Source: Aureimonas jatrophae | Lineage (GTDB): Bacteria > Pseudomonadota > Alphaproteobacteria > Rhizobiales > Rhizobiaceae | Length of the DNA: 64,000 nucleotides | NCBI RefSeq assembly: GCF_900104035.1 | Contig: NZ_FNIT01000001.1 | Span: 186,001 to 250,000 of the forward strand | Direction: 5' to 3' | Shown: piece after piece, positions 17,639 to 25,476 of the stretch | Layout of the letters: each line of letters begins with the position of its first letter | Numbering within the stretch: position 1 is the first letter of the stretch | Notes under the pieces: generated by a model | Told to the model about the DNA's origin: nothing | Database searches by the model: none | The model's input: only the letters and a program-made list of their open reading frames with translations | Translations under genes and position numbers: made by a program

Positions 17639-18022
17639 ATGGCGCTCAAGCGGTACGGAACTGGCGAAACGGGTGCGGGCGGCAAGCCGCTGCCGTTCGC
17701 CCGCGCGGTCGAGGCCGACGGGTGGCTCTACGTGTCGGGTCAGGTGCCGATGGAGAACGGCGAGATCGTGCCGGGCGGCATCGTCCAGCAGACGCACACC
17801 ACCATGCGGAACCTCGTCGCCATCCTCACCGAGGCTGGCTACGGGCTGGAGGATGTCGTGCGCGTCGGCGTCTGGCTCGACGACCCCCGCGACTTCTGGA
17901 GCTTCAACGGCGTCTATGCCGAGTATTTCGGCGCCCATCCGCCCGCGCGGGCCTGCGTTCAGTCGTCCATGATGGTGGACTGCAAGGTCGAGATCGACTG
18001 CGTGGCCTACAAGGCTCGGTAG
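17639..18022 (+). CDS. RidA (YjgF/UK114) family enamine/imine deaminase
   Basis: This 127-residue RidA-fold protein hydrolyses reactive enamine/imine intermediates released by PLP enzymes. The conserved C-terminal block is visible: HPPARACVQSSMMVDCKVEID, which includes the arginine equivalent to the Arg105 carboxylate-binding residue, and the VSGQVPM segment lies near residue 31. The ATG at 17639 gives the standard family length and follows a G-rich stretch; an ATG at 17627 overlaps the operator-like box. It precedes the rpiR-type gene by 10 bases. Its role here may be to clear imines made by the D-threonine-aldolase-like enzyme of the same locus. Confidence 0.9.
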   Translation: MALKRYGTGETGAGGKPLPFARAVEADGWLYVSGQVPMENGEIVPGGIVQQTHTTMRNLVAILTEAGYGLEDVVRVGVWLDDPRDFWSFNGVYAEYFGAHPPARACVQSSMMVDCKVEIDCVAYKAR

Positions 18023-18032
18023 GGTCGGGGCG

Positions 18033-18896
18033 GTGGACATCTTCTCGGCGCTGCAGGACGAGCGGGTACGTCTGTCGCCCGCTGAAACACGCATCGCCGA
18101 CCTGCTTCTGGGTGACTTCGAGTTCGCGGTGAACGCGTCGATCATCGAGTTGGCCAGCCGCGCCGACGTCTCGCCGCCCACCGTCACGCGCTTCTGCCGC
18201 CGGCTCGGCTGCGAGAGCTTCTCGGACTTCAAGGTCCAACTCGCCCGGACCGCCTATGTCGGTCTGCGATATCTCCGCTCCGAGCCGCAGAGCCGCGCGA
18301 CCGCAGACGTCGCCAAGGAGATCGTGGAGAAGGCGCAGGACGCCCTGTTCCTTCTGCATCGCTCGCTGGATCTGTCGGCCGTCGAGGCCGCGGCCGACCG
18401 GCTCGCGGGGGCGGAGATGATCTACGCCTTCGGCTCGGGCGGCAACTCGTCGCTGATCGCGCTCGAGATTCAGAACCGACTGTTTCGCCTCGGTCTTCGC
18501 GTGACGGCGAGCGCCGACCACGCCATGCAGGCGATGATGGCCGCGGCCGTCGCACCCGGCGACGTCGTGATCGCCTCCTCCTTCTCGGGCCGCAACACCG
18601 AGGTCAAGCGCGCCCTTGAGCTCGCGCGCGACAACCGCGCCGGCACGATCGCCCTGACGCAGGGCGACAGCCCCGTGGCGGCGGCGGCCGAGATCGCCGT
18701 GCCGGTCAGCCTGCCGGAAGGCGACAACATCTACCGGCCGACCTCGACACGTCTCGCCTATCTCGCGCTCGTCGACATCTTGGCGAGCCTCGTCGCCTAC
18801 CGGCGCCAGCCGCAGGCGACCGCGACGCTCCGGCGCATCAAGCGGCACCTCGTGGCGACGCGCGACGGCGACGATCGCCAGCTGCTTGGCGACTGA
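18033..18896 (+). CDS. MurR/RpiR family transcriptional regulator
   Basis: This regulator has 287 residues. The N-terminal helix-turn-helix (residues about 1-77) includes the RpiR signature SPPTVTRFCRRLGCESFSDFK. A C-terminal SIS domain (about 115-250; YAFGSGGNSSLIALEIQNRL, VIASSFSGRNTEVKRALELA) binds phosphosugars in this family. It starts with GTG. It lies between ridA and the hexosaminidase gene and is the only DNA-binding protein in the locus. It is therefore the best candidate to bind the GAAAAT-type boxes at 8944, 9018, 17542 and 17614. The inducer is probably an amino-sugar phosphate or related compound. Confidence 0.93.
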   Translation: MDIFSALQDERVRLSPAETRIADLLLGDFEFAVNASIIELASRADVSPPTVTRFCRRLGCESFSDFKVQLARTAYVGLRYLRSEPQSRATADVAKEIVEKAQDALFLLHRSLDLSAVEAAADRLAGAEMIYAFGSGGNSSLIALEIQNRLFRLGLRVTASADHAMQAMMAAAVAPGDVVIASSFSGRNTEVKRALELARDNRAGTIALTQGDSPVAAAAEIAVPVSLPEGDNIYRPTSTRLAYLALVDILASLVAYRRQPQATATLRRIKRHLVATRDGDDRQLLGD

Positions 18897-18930
18897 CGAA
18901 CCCGAACATGCTCTACGGAAAGGACACGCG

Positions 18931-20844
18931 ATGACCCCGAGCTTCCGGCTGGAATCGACCTGGGACGCCTCGGAAGCGCCCAACGGTCGCTTCGACTTCG
19001 CGCTGGTGAACCTTGGCGTCGAGACGCTGGAGCGTTTCCAGGTCGCCTATACGGCTCTGACGCGGGTCATCGACCGCGCCGCCTGCCGCAACGCGCGCTT
19101 CGTCGAGCGCGACGCGAACTACCATGCCTATGCGCCGCCAGAGGGCTTCCGCCTCGCGCCCGGCGAGACGTGGCGCTTCTCGGTCGGCGGATTGCACCGT
19201 CCCGCGCGCCATCGCACCGACGGACCGAAGTCGGCCTACCTGACGGATGCGGCCGGACGGCACCACGCCGTCGCCGTCGCCGACTGCATGCTGGCGGGCG
19301 CCCCCAGCGAGTTGCCGCCTCCGCGCCTGCCGCAGGGCCACCTCGATCAACCCTTCGCCCTTCTGCCCTGGCCGCGCCGCGTGGCGCTGCAGCCGGGCGA
19401 AGCGGTCCCCGTCGCGCTTCACCCGGAAGAGGGGAGCGCTGCGCAGGACGTTCTGGCCGTCGATGCCGCGCTCGCGCTCTTCCAGCGCCTCTTCCCGGTC
19501 GATCATGTGCCGTTCCGCCTGGTGCCCGCGCCGGGAACCCGTGCGATCCGCTTCCAGACGGAGGCTTCGATGGGCGCGGAAGCCTACGCGGTCGAGTTCG
19601 GCGACGCGATCGTGGTGCGCTCCGGAGGGTCCGCCGGTCGGCAGCACGCGCTGGTGAGCCTTGCGCAGATGCTGCGCGCGGCCCGTGCCGACCGCGAGCG
19701 CTTCCGCTTTCCCGCATCCGGCGTGATCGAGGACGCGCCGCGCTACGGCTGGCGCGGCTGCCATCTCGACGTGTCACGTCAATTCTACCCGGTCGCCGAC
19801 GTCCTGCGCCTCGTCGACATCATGGCCTGGGCAAAGCTCGACGTCCTGCACTGGCACCTGACCGACGACGAGGCGTGGCGTCTGGAGATCCGCGCCTATC
19901 CCGAGCTCACCACGACCGGCGTCCTGCGCGGGCCCGACGAGCCGTTGAAGCCGCAGCTCGGCAACGGCGCCGAGCCGGTCGGCGGCTTCTACTCCCAGGA
20001 CGACGTTCGCCGCGTCGTGGCTCATGCGGCCGCGCTCCACGTCGAGGTGGTTCCCGAGATCGACATCCCCGGCCACAACGCGGCGACGCTGGTCGCGCTG
20101 CCCGATCTCACCGACGGCCAGGAGGCGCCGGAGAGCTACCACTCCGTGCAGGGCTACCCGAACAACGCGTTGAACCCCGGCATCGAGGCGACCTACCCGT
20201 TCCTGGAAACGGTTCTGGACGAGATGGCCGAGCTCTTCCCCAGCCGCTACGTCCACGTCGGCGGCGACGAGGTGGCGGACGGCGCCTGGCTGGCCTCGCC
20301 CAAGGCCAAGGAGGTCATGGCACGCGCGGGGTTGTCCGGCACGTTCGAGCTGCAGAGCTGGTTCCTCGCCCGCGTCCAGGCGATGCTCCAGGCGCGCGGC
20401 AAGCAACTGGCCGGCTGGAACGAGGTGGCCCATGGCGGCGGCGTCGATCCGGCGGGAACGCTCCTCATGGCCTGGGAGAAGCCCGAGGTCGGCATCGAGC
20501 TGGCACGCGCGGGCTACGACGTCGTGATGACGCCGGGCCAGGCCTACTATCTCGACATGGTGCAGGACGAGGCCTGGCAGGAGCCGGGCGCGAGTTGGGC
20601 CGGCACCGTGCCGCCGGCGCATACCTACGGCTACGAAGCCGAGGGCGACCTGCCGGAAGAGCTGCGCGACCGGCTCAAGGGCATCCAGGCCTGCATCTGG
20701 AGTGAGCATTTCCTGAACCGCGACTACTTCAACCACCTCGTCTTCCCGCGTCTCTACGCCATCGCCGAGTCCGCCTGGTCGCCGCGCGAGAACAAGAGCT
20801 GGGATCGCTTCTGCACCTTGGCGCCGCTGGGACCGAAGCTGTGA
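18931..20844 (+). CDS. GH20 beta-N-acetylhexosaminidase, apparently cytoplasmic
   Basis: This 637-residue glycoside hydrolase family 20 enzyme removes terminal N-acetylglucosamine or galactosamine. After a long beta-rich N-terminal region comes the GH20 non-catalytic domain, then the barrel beginning YGWRGCHLDVSRQFYP (about residue 271). The substrate-assisted Asp-Glu pair sits in YVHVGGDEV (about 440-448). KLDVLHWHLTDDE is also typical. There is no signal peptide, so the enzyme probably acts on imported oligosaccharides. The ATG at 18931 has AAAGGA upstream. The gene overlaps the second M81 gene by four bases, tying the two activities together. Confidence 0.92.
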   Translation: MTPSFRLESTWDASEAPNGRFDFALVNLGVETLERFQVAYTALTRVIDRAACRNARFVERDANYHAYAPPEGFRLAPGETWRFSVGGLHRPARHRTDGPKSAYLTDAAGRHHAVAVADCMLAGAPSELPPPRLPQGHLDQPFALLPWPRRVALQPGEAVPVALHPEEGSAAQDVLAVDAALALFQRLFPVDHVPFRLVPAPGTRAIRFQTEASMGAEAYAVEFGDAIVVRSGGSAGRQHALVSLAQMLRAARADRERFRFPASGVIEDAPRYGWRGCHLDVSRQFYPVADVLRLVDIMAWAKLDVLHWHLTDDEAWRLEIRAYPELTTTGVLRGPDEPLKPQLGNGAEPVGGFYSQDDVRRVVAHAAALHVEVVPEIDIPGHNAATLVALPDLTDGQEAPESYHSVQGYPNNALNPGIEATYPFLETVLDEMAELFPSRYVHVGGDEVADGAWLASPKAKEVMARAGLSGTFELQSWFLARVQAMLQARGKQLAGWNEVAHGGGVDPAGTLLMAWEKPEVGIELARAGYDVVMTPGQAYYLDMVQDEAWQEPGASWAGTVPPAHTYGYEAEGDLPEELRDRLKGIQACIWSEHFLNRDYFNHLVFPRLYAIAESAWSPRENKSWDRFCTLAPLGPKL

Positions 20845-22289
20845 CAGCCATCTTCCGCATCGCCGTCGGCGGCATCCACACGGAATGCTCGACCTACTCT
20901 CCGGCCACCATCGCGGCCGAGGACTTCCGCGTGTTTCGCGGGGAGGCCCTGCCGCAGGCCGAGGCCTTCTCCTTTCTGGCGCAGGCGGAGGATGTCGACC
21001 TTCGTCCGCTCCTCCACGCCCGGGCCGTGCCCGGCGGGCCGGTGGAACGCGAGGCCTATGAGGGATTCAAGCGCGAGTTCCTGAACGGCCTCCGGGCGGC
21101 GCTGCCGCTCAACGGGCTCTACCTCGCGCTGCACGGCGCGATGAATGTCGTCGGCATGGACGATGCCGAGGGCGATTGGGTGAGCGCGGCACGTGCGGTG
21201 GTCGGTGAGCGCTGCGTGGTGGCGGCGAGCTACGACCTCCACGGCAACGTCAGCGAGCGCGTGGTGGATGGCCTCGACATCTTCGCCGCCTACCGCACCG
21301 CCCCTCATATCGACACGCGCGAGACCATGGTCCGCGCCTGGGACATGCTCCTGCGCACGCTGCGCTCGGGCGAGCGGCCGGGCGTCGCCTGGGCGAAGGT
21401 GCCGGTGCTCCTGCCGGGCGAGTGCACCTCGACCGAGGACGAACCGGCGCGCTCGCTCTACGCGGCGCTGCCCAGCTTCGACCGACGCGACGGCGTGTGG
21501 GACGCGAACCTGATGATCGGCTACGTCTGGGCCGACGAGCCGCGTGCGACCGCTTGCGCGGTGGTCACCGGAACGGATCGCGAGGCCGCGCGCGGGGCGG
21601 CGACGGAGATCGCACGAAGCTACTGGAACGCCCGCGAGGGCTTCGGCTTCGGACCGGTCACGGGACCGCTCGACGAGATGCTGCGCATTGCCGAAGCCGC
21701 TACGACCCGTCCGGTGATCTTCGCCGATTCCGGCGACAACCCGACCGGCGGCGGCGTCGGCGATCGGACGGATGTTCTCAACGCCTTGCTCGCGCGCGAC
21801 TGGCAGGGTGCTCTTCTCGCCGGCATCGCGGACCAGCCGGCTGTGGAGGCGTGCTTTGCGGCGGGCGAGGGGGCTATGGTCGCGCTGTCGATCGGCGCGA
21901 CGCTCGACAAATCCAGCCGTCCGGCCAAGGTCGATGCCAAGGTTCTGCGGCTCGACGATCCCGGTCTTGGCTCCGAACGGCAGGCGGTCGTGGAAACGGG
22001 AGGCGTACGCGTCGTGCTGGCCGCGCGGCGCCGCCCCTACCACAACATCGAGGACTTCCGACGCCTCGGTCTCGACCCGCAAGCCGAGCGGCTTCTGGTG
22101 GTGAAGTCCGGCTACCTGTCGCCGGAACTCGCGCCGATCGCCAATCCCAACCTCATGGCGCTGACCGACGGCGTCGTGAACCAGGATATTCCGCGCTTGG
22201 CCAATGATCGGCGTGTCGGACCCCACTTCCCATTCCAGCGTGATTTCGCGTACGAGCCGGAGCCGCGCCTTTCCGCGCGCTGGGTCTAG
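20841..22289 (+). CDS. M81 family (MlrC-like) metallopeptidase, copy 2
   Basis: This second M81/MlrC-type protein of the locus has 482 residues. It carries the family landmarks GGIHTECSTYSP near the start, LYLALHGAMNVVGMDDAEGD (about 93), SYDLHGNVS (about 130) and DSGDNPTGGGVGD (about 294). It keeps the DLHGNVS form typical of MlrC, which copy 1 has replaced by TLDPHSHLT. The GTG start overlaps the GH20 stop (GTGA), so both proteins should be made in step. A peptidase coupled to a hexosaminidase suggests a glycopeptide- or muropeptide-like substrate; this is inference. Confidence 0.88.
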   Translation: MTAIFRIAVGGIHTECSTYSPATIAAEDFRVFRGEALPQAEAFSFLAQAEDVDLRPLLHARAVPGGPVEREAYEGFKREFLNGLRAALPLNGLYLALHGAMNVVGMDDAEGDWVSAARAVVGERCVVAASYDLHGNVSERVVDGLDIFAAYRTAPHIDTRETMVRAWDMLLRTLRSGERPGVAWAKVPVLLPGECTSTEDEPARSLYAALPSFDRRDGVWDANLMIGYVWADEPRATACAVVTGTDREAARGAATEIARSYWNAREGFGFGPVTGPLDEMLRIAEAATTRPVIFADSGDNPTGGGVGDRTDVLNALLARDWQGALLAGIADQPAVEACFAAGEGAMVALSIGATLDKSSRPAKVDAKVLRLDDPGLGSERQAVVETGGVRVVLAARRRPYHNIEDFRRLGLDPQAERLLVVKSGYLSPELAPIANPNLMALTDGVVNQDIPRLANDRRVGPHFPFQRDFAYEPEPRLSARWV

Positions 22290-22302
22290 ACCAGAGCCGA
22301 TC

Positions 22303-23565
22303 ATGAACAGCCGGGCCATCGAAGACGAACGCGTGGCGGCGCAGGCCGCCGCGCGGGGCAAACCGCTGGCGCTCGCCTTCCGCGAGCCGAGCGTGCGCGC
22401 GGCGATGATCGCGATCTTCTTCTTCGGCTTTTCGGGCGCGGCCACTGCGCCCTACCAGTCGGTGGTCGGCATTCGGGAACTGGGGTTGGCCAACGGCGTC
22501 TACGCCGCGCTGATCCTCCTGTCGGCGGCGGTGAACGTCGTCGTCAGCGTCGCGGTCGGCATGCTGGCCGACAGGCTTGGGCGCACGCGCTCGCTGATGA
22601 TCGCGACCAGCGCCTTCGGCGTCGTGGGCGCGGCGCTCATCTACCTCGTGCCGAGCCAGGCGAGCTTCGTCGTGTCAGGCCTCGTCTTTTCACCGGTCTA
22701 CGGTGCCGTGAACGGGCTCCTGTTTGCCACTGTGCGCGTGGCGACCGACCGGCTCGACGGCGACGCGGCCGGTGCCGTGAACTCCACGGTGCGCGCGGCG
22801 CTCTCGCTCTCCTGGGTTCTCGTGCCGGGACTGACGGCGCTCGCGCTGACGGGCCGCGCCAGCATGCTGCCGGCCTACCTCATCTCGGCTCTGGCCGCGC
22901 TCGTGCTGCTTCTGGTGATCGTCGTGATGCTGCCGCGCGAGGCGCGGGGCGCCGCGCGCGAGATCGGGGCCGCAGTGCCCGATCGCTCCGCGCTCTCCTC
23001 GATCCTGTCGGCAGGCGTCGCCCTGCGCATGATCGCGCTTGCGCTCGTCTGCTCGGCGCTGCACGTCAACGGCGCCGTCCTGCCCTTGATCGTGACCGGG
23101 GCGGCCGAGGGCACGGTCGCCGATATCGGCATCGTGGTCGGCATCGTGGCGGCGCTGGAAGTCGTGTTCATCTTCGTCTGGACGCGCATCCAGCGGCGGA
23201 TCAACTCGGTGCGCGCGCTGGTCGCCGGCACCGTACTCTATGCAATCTATCTCGCACTTCTCGGCCTTTCCACAGCACCCTGGCACGTCTATGCGCTGAC
23301 GCTATTGAGTGGCTTTGCGGCTGCCGCGCTGATCAGCATTCCCATCACCTACCTGCAAGACCTGATGCGCGGGCGACCGGGTCTCGGTTCGTCGCTGATC
23401 TCCGTGAACTTCTTCATGAGCGGCGGCATCTGTGCGGCGATTTTCGCCTTTGGCACGCATGTCACGACCTATGGCGGGACATCCGTCATCGGCGGCGCCG
23501 CCGCGCTTCTGGGCGGCGCCATGCTGTTCGCGCTCGACGGCCGGCGAGGCGCGCCGGACGTCTAG
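22303..23565 (+). CDS. MFS transporter (SET-like sugar transporter)
   Basis: This is an inner-membrane major facilitator protein of 420 residues with about 12 hydrophobic segments and the loop motif GMLADRLGRTRS (about residue 87) between helices 2 and 3. Its start (IFFFGFSGAATAPYQSVVG) resembles sugar efflux transporters of the SET family; other MFS groups are possible. It follows M81 copy 2 by 13 bases and is the last gene of the locus. It may export a breakdown product or take up a monomer. Its stop codon overlaps the end of the convergent DUF427 gene by four bases. Confidence 0.82.
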   Translation: MNSRAIEDERVAAQAAARGKPLALAFREPSVRAAMIAIFFFGFSGAATAPYQSVVGIRELGLANGVYAALILLSAAVNVVVSVAVGMLADRLGRTRSLMIATSAFGVVGAALIYLVPSQASFVVSGLVFSPVYGAVNGLLFATVRVATDRLDGDAAGAVNSTVRAALSLSWVLVPGLTALALTGRASMLPAYLISALAALVLLLVIVVMLPREARGAAREIGAAVPDRSALSSILSAGVALRMIALALVCSALHVNGAVLPLIVTGAAEGTVADIGIVVGIVAALEVVFIFVWTRIQRRINSVRALVAGTVLYAIYLALLGLSTAPWHVYALTLLSGFAAAALISIPITYLQDLMRGRPGLGSSLISVNFFMSGGICAAIFAFGTHVTTYGGTSVIGGAAALLGGAMLFALDGRRGAPDV

Positions 23566-23909
23566 ACGGCCTGGCCGATCGCGATGCGGATCTTGTCGGG
23601 ATAGAAGGCGATATGCCCGGCGATGTCCTCGGCCCCGCTCTTGGGCGTCTCGTAGCTCCAGGCCGCATCCGTCTCGCCGTAGCCCTCGGCCGAGATGTTC
23701 CAGTAGCGCGCCTCGCCCTTGTGCGGACAGGTCGTGCGACGGTCGCTCTCGTGCAGGAACGCCATCTCGACATCGTCGCGCGGTATGTAGACAACCGGGT
23801 CGCGCCCGTTCTCGTGCAAGAGGACCGCCCGCTTGGTCGAGGCGATCACGGCGTCGTGGAAGAGGACGTTGATCGGGCGTGTGTCGTGTTCGGTCCGGAT
23901 CGCGGACAT
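23562..23909 (-). CDS. DUF427 domain protein
   Basis: This small protein of 115 residues carries a DUF427 domain: YIPRDDVEMAFLHES, RTTCPHKGEARYWNI and the C-terminal FYPDKIRI are characteristic. Homologues are widespread single-domain beta-tent proteins of unknown activity. AGGAGAG lies close before the ATG. It converges on the MFS gene and is divergent from the ECF sigma gene across a 169-base gap. Confidence 0.88.
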   Translation of the reverse strand: MSAIRTEHDTRPINVLFHDAVIASTKRAVLLHENGRDPVVYIPRDDVEMAFLHESDRRTTCPHKGEARYWNISAEGYGETDAAWSYETPKSGAEDIAGHIAFYPDKIRIAIGQAV

Positions 23910-24023
23910 GGATCTCTCCTGTGGCGGTGCGCGAAAGGCGCGTCAGAGGCGAAATCACGCGGCGCGCCCGCCGGTTCCCGCAAGCGCCCACTTGCGTTGT
24001 GGCACGCTCCGAACGACAAGCGG

Positions 24024-24058
24024 AGCCGGGAGCCGGTTCGTAGCCGGGACCCGGTTCG
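24024..24058 (+). repeat. Tandem 17-base direct repeat upstream of the sigma factor gene
   Basis: The unit AGCCGGGA(G/C)CCGGTTCG occurs at 24024-24040 and again at 24042-24058, differing at one base. It lies 20 bases before the sigma factor ATG. The sequence between contains TTCGTAGC (24037-24044), also present upstream of the fasciclin gene. It may be a duplicated promoter element or operator of the unit. Confidence 0.55.
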
Positions 24059-24078
24059 GGAGGTTACGAGCGATCCGC

Positions 24079-24639
24079 ATGACCGCACCGCCATCGGCCC
24101 GCGAGCATCTGGCCCGGCGTCTCGTCGCCGTGGGCGAGGGCGAACGCACAGCGCTGCGCGACGTCTATGATCTGACGTCCGCGAAACTTCTGGGCATCTG
24201 CCTTCGTATCTTGGGAGACAGGGACGAGGCCGAGGACGTGCTGCAGGACGTATACATCGCGGTTTGGAACAAGGCGGACCGGTTCGATCCAGCGCGCGCG
24301 AGCCCGATCACGTGGCTGGCGACCATCGCCCGCAATCGCGCGATCGACCGTCTGCGCCAGCGCGGTAGCCGCGGTGACTCAGCACCCGTCGAAGCGGCCG
24401 AGGCGTTGCCCGACGAGGCACCGGACGCCCTGTCGCTGCTGGAAGGGCGGCAGGAGGCGGTGCGCCTTCGCGGTTGCCTGGGCGAGCTTGACGTCCGTTC
24501 GCGCGACCTGATCGCCTCGGCTTTTTTTGGCGGACGCACCTATGATGACCTGGCGCGCGCCGGCGCCATGCCGCTCGGCACGGTCAAGAGCATCGTGCGG
24601 CGTGGCCTGCAACGACTGAAGGGATGCCTCGAGGCATGA
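24079..24639 (+). CDS. ECF-type RNA polymerase sigma factor (SigK-like)
   Basis: This extracytoplasmic-function sigma factor has 186 residues. Region 2 is visible as LRILGDRDEAEDVLQDVYIAVW followed by RASPITWLATIARNRAIDRLR. Region 4 includes RSRDLIASAFFGGRTYDDLA and MPLGTVKSIVRRGLQRLK. It overlaps the anti-sigma gene by four bases, and a fasciclin gene follows. This order is known from the SigK-RskA-MPT70/83 unit of mycobacteria and from many proteobacteria. GGGAGG lies 15 bases before the ATG, rather far for a ribosome site. It probably activates its own unit. Confidence 0.93.
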   Translation: MTAPPSAREHLARRLVAVGEGERTALRDVYDLTSAKLLGICLRILGDRDEAEDVLQDVYIAVWNKADRFDPARASPITWLATIARNRAIDRLRQRGSRGDSAPVEAAEALPDEAPDALSLLEGRQEAVRLRGCLGELDVRSRDLIASAFFGGRTYDDLARAGAMPLGTVKSIVRRGLQRLKGCLEA

Positions 24640-25355
24640 GCGATCCGCTTGGGCCCGCAGAGATGGGCGAGGACGAGATGCTGGCCGCCGAACACGCGCT
24701 GGGTGCGCTGTCGGGCGCCGAGCGTCGCGATGCCGAGCGCCGCCTTCGGTCGGACCCGGCCTTCGCCCGCGCGGTGGAGCAGTGGAACGAGCGCCTGTCG
24801 CCGCTTCTCGACGGTGTCGGGCCGGTTGCGCCCTCGGGCACGGTATGGAGTGCCGTCGAGGCGAGCCTGCCGCGCATGGGCACGCGACAGGCCGCCAACG
24901 ACCCGAGGCTGGGCGTTTCGCCCTGGTGGCGTCGCGCTGCGATCGGCACCGGCGGCCTTCTGGCCGCGAGTCTTGCGGCGATCGCGGTTCTCGTTTCCGC
25001 GCCGTCCGCGCCGACTCAGACACTCGCCGCCCGCGTCAGCAACGCCGACGGCGTCGCGCTGTTGGCGGCCGTGCTCGATCCCGCGACCGGGCAGGCGACG
25101 CTGGTTCCCCTCGCCATGCACAGCGAACCCGGACACGTGCCGGAACTCTGGTTCGTGCCGCCGGGCGGCGTGCCGATCTCGCTTGGCGTTCTGGACGGCG
25201 ACGAGCCGCTGCGGATCGATCTGGTGTCGCGGCGGGTCGGCTCGATGAACGCGCCCGGCGGCGCTCTGGCGGTGTCCATGGAGCCGGCAGGCGGATCCCC
25301 GACCGGCGCTCCGACGGGTCCCGTGATCGGGCAAGGGGCGCTCGGCGCCATCTGA
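24636..25355 (+). CDS. Anti-sigma factor, RskA family
   Basis: This is a single-pass membrane anti-sigma factor of 239 residues. The cytoplasmic N-terminal part (about 1-85) is the sigma-binding region (AAEHALGALSGAERRDAERRL). A transmembrane helix covers about residues 100-122. The periplasmic part is the RskA-type beta-rich domain (PGHVPELWFVPPGG, PGGALAVSMEPAGGSPTGAPTGPV). The ATGA overlap with the sigma gene indicates coupled synthesis, so that the sigma is held until a signal leads to proteolysis. The inducing signal is unknown. Confidence 0.93.
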   Translation: MSDPLGPAEMGEDEMLAAEHALGALSGAERRDAERRLRSDPAFARAVEQWNERLSPLLDGVGPVAPSGTVWSAVEASLPRMGTRQAANDPRLGVSPWWRRAAIGTGGLLAASLAAIAVLVSAPSAPTQTLAARVSNADGVALLAAVLDPATGQATLVPLAMHSEPGHVPELWFVPPGGVPISLGVLDGDEPLRIDLVSRRVGSMNAPGGALAVSMEPAGGSPTGAPTGPVIGQGALGAI

Positions 25356-25367
25356 CGGATCGCTGTT

Positions 25368-25382
25368 GCGAAAAAATTTCGC
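25368..25382. promoter_or_regulatory. Perfect palindrome before the fasciclin gene
   Basis: GCGAAA-AAA-TTTCGC stands 12 bases after the anti-sigma stop and about 95 bases before the fasciclin ATG. It resembles the GAAAAT-type boxes of the neighbouring locus but is more symmetrical. It may be an operator or part of the fasciclin promoter region. TTCGTAGC follows at 25411. Confidence 0.35.
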
Positions 25383-25476
25383 GTGGCATGCATCCGCCTT
25401 GCAAGCCCGCTTCGTAGCTTCCCCCGCAACGGGCCGCCGGGACGGCAGGCTCGACCAAGGGAAGGACGAGACGATC

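Noticed and set aside
15451-18132. Plus-strand open frame of 893 codons opposite the PLP enzyme, M81 copy 1 and NTF2-like genes.
   Set aside because: It is antisense to recognised enzymes and rich in Arg/Gly/Ala without domain motifs.
24021-24060. CRISPR-like repeat.
   Set aside because: There are only two copies, separated by one base; no spacers and no cas genes.
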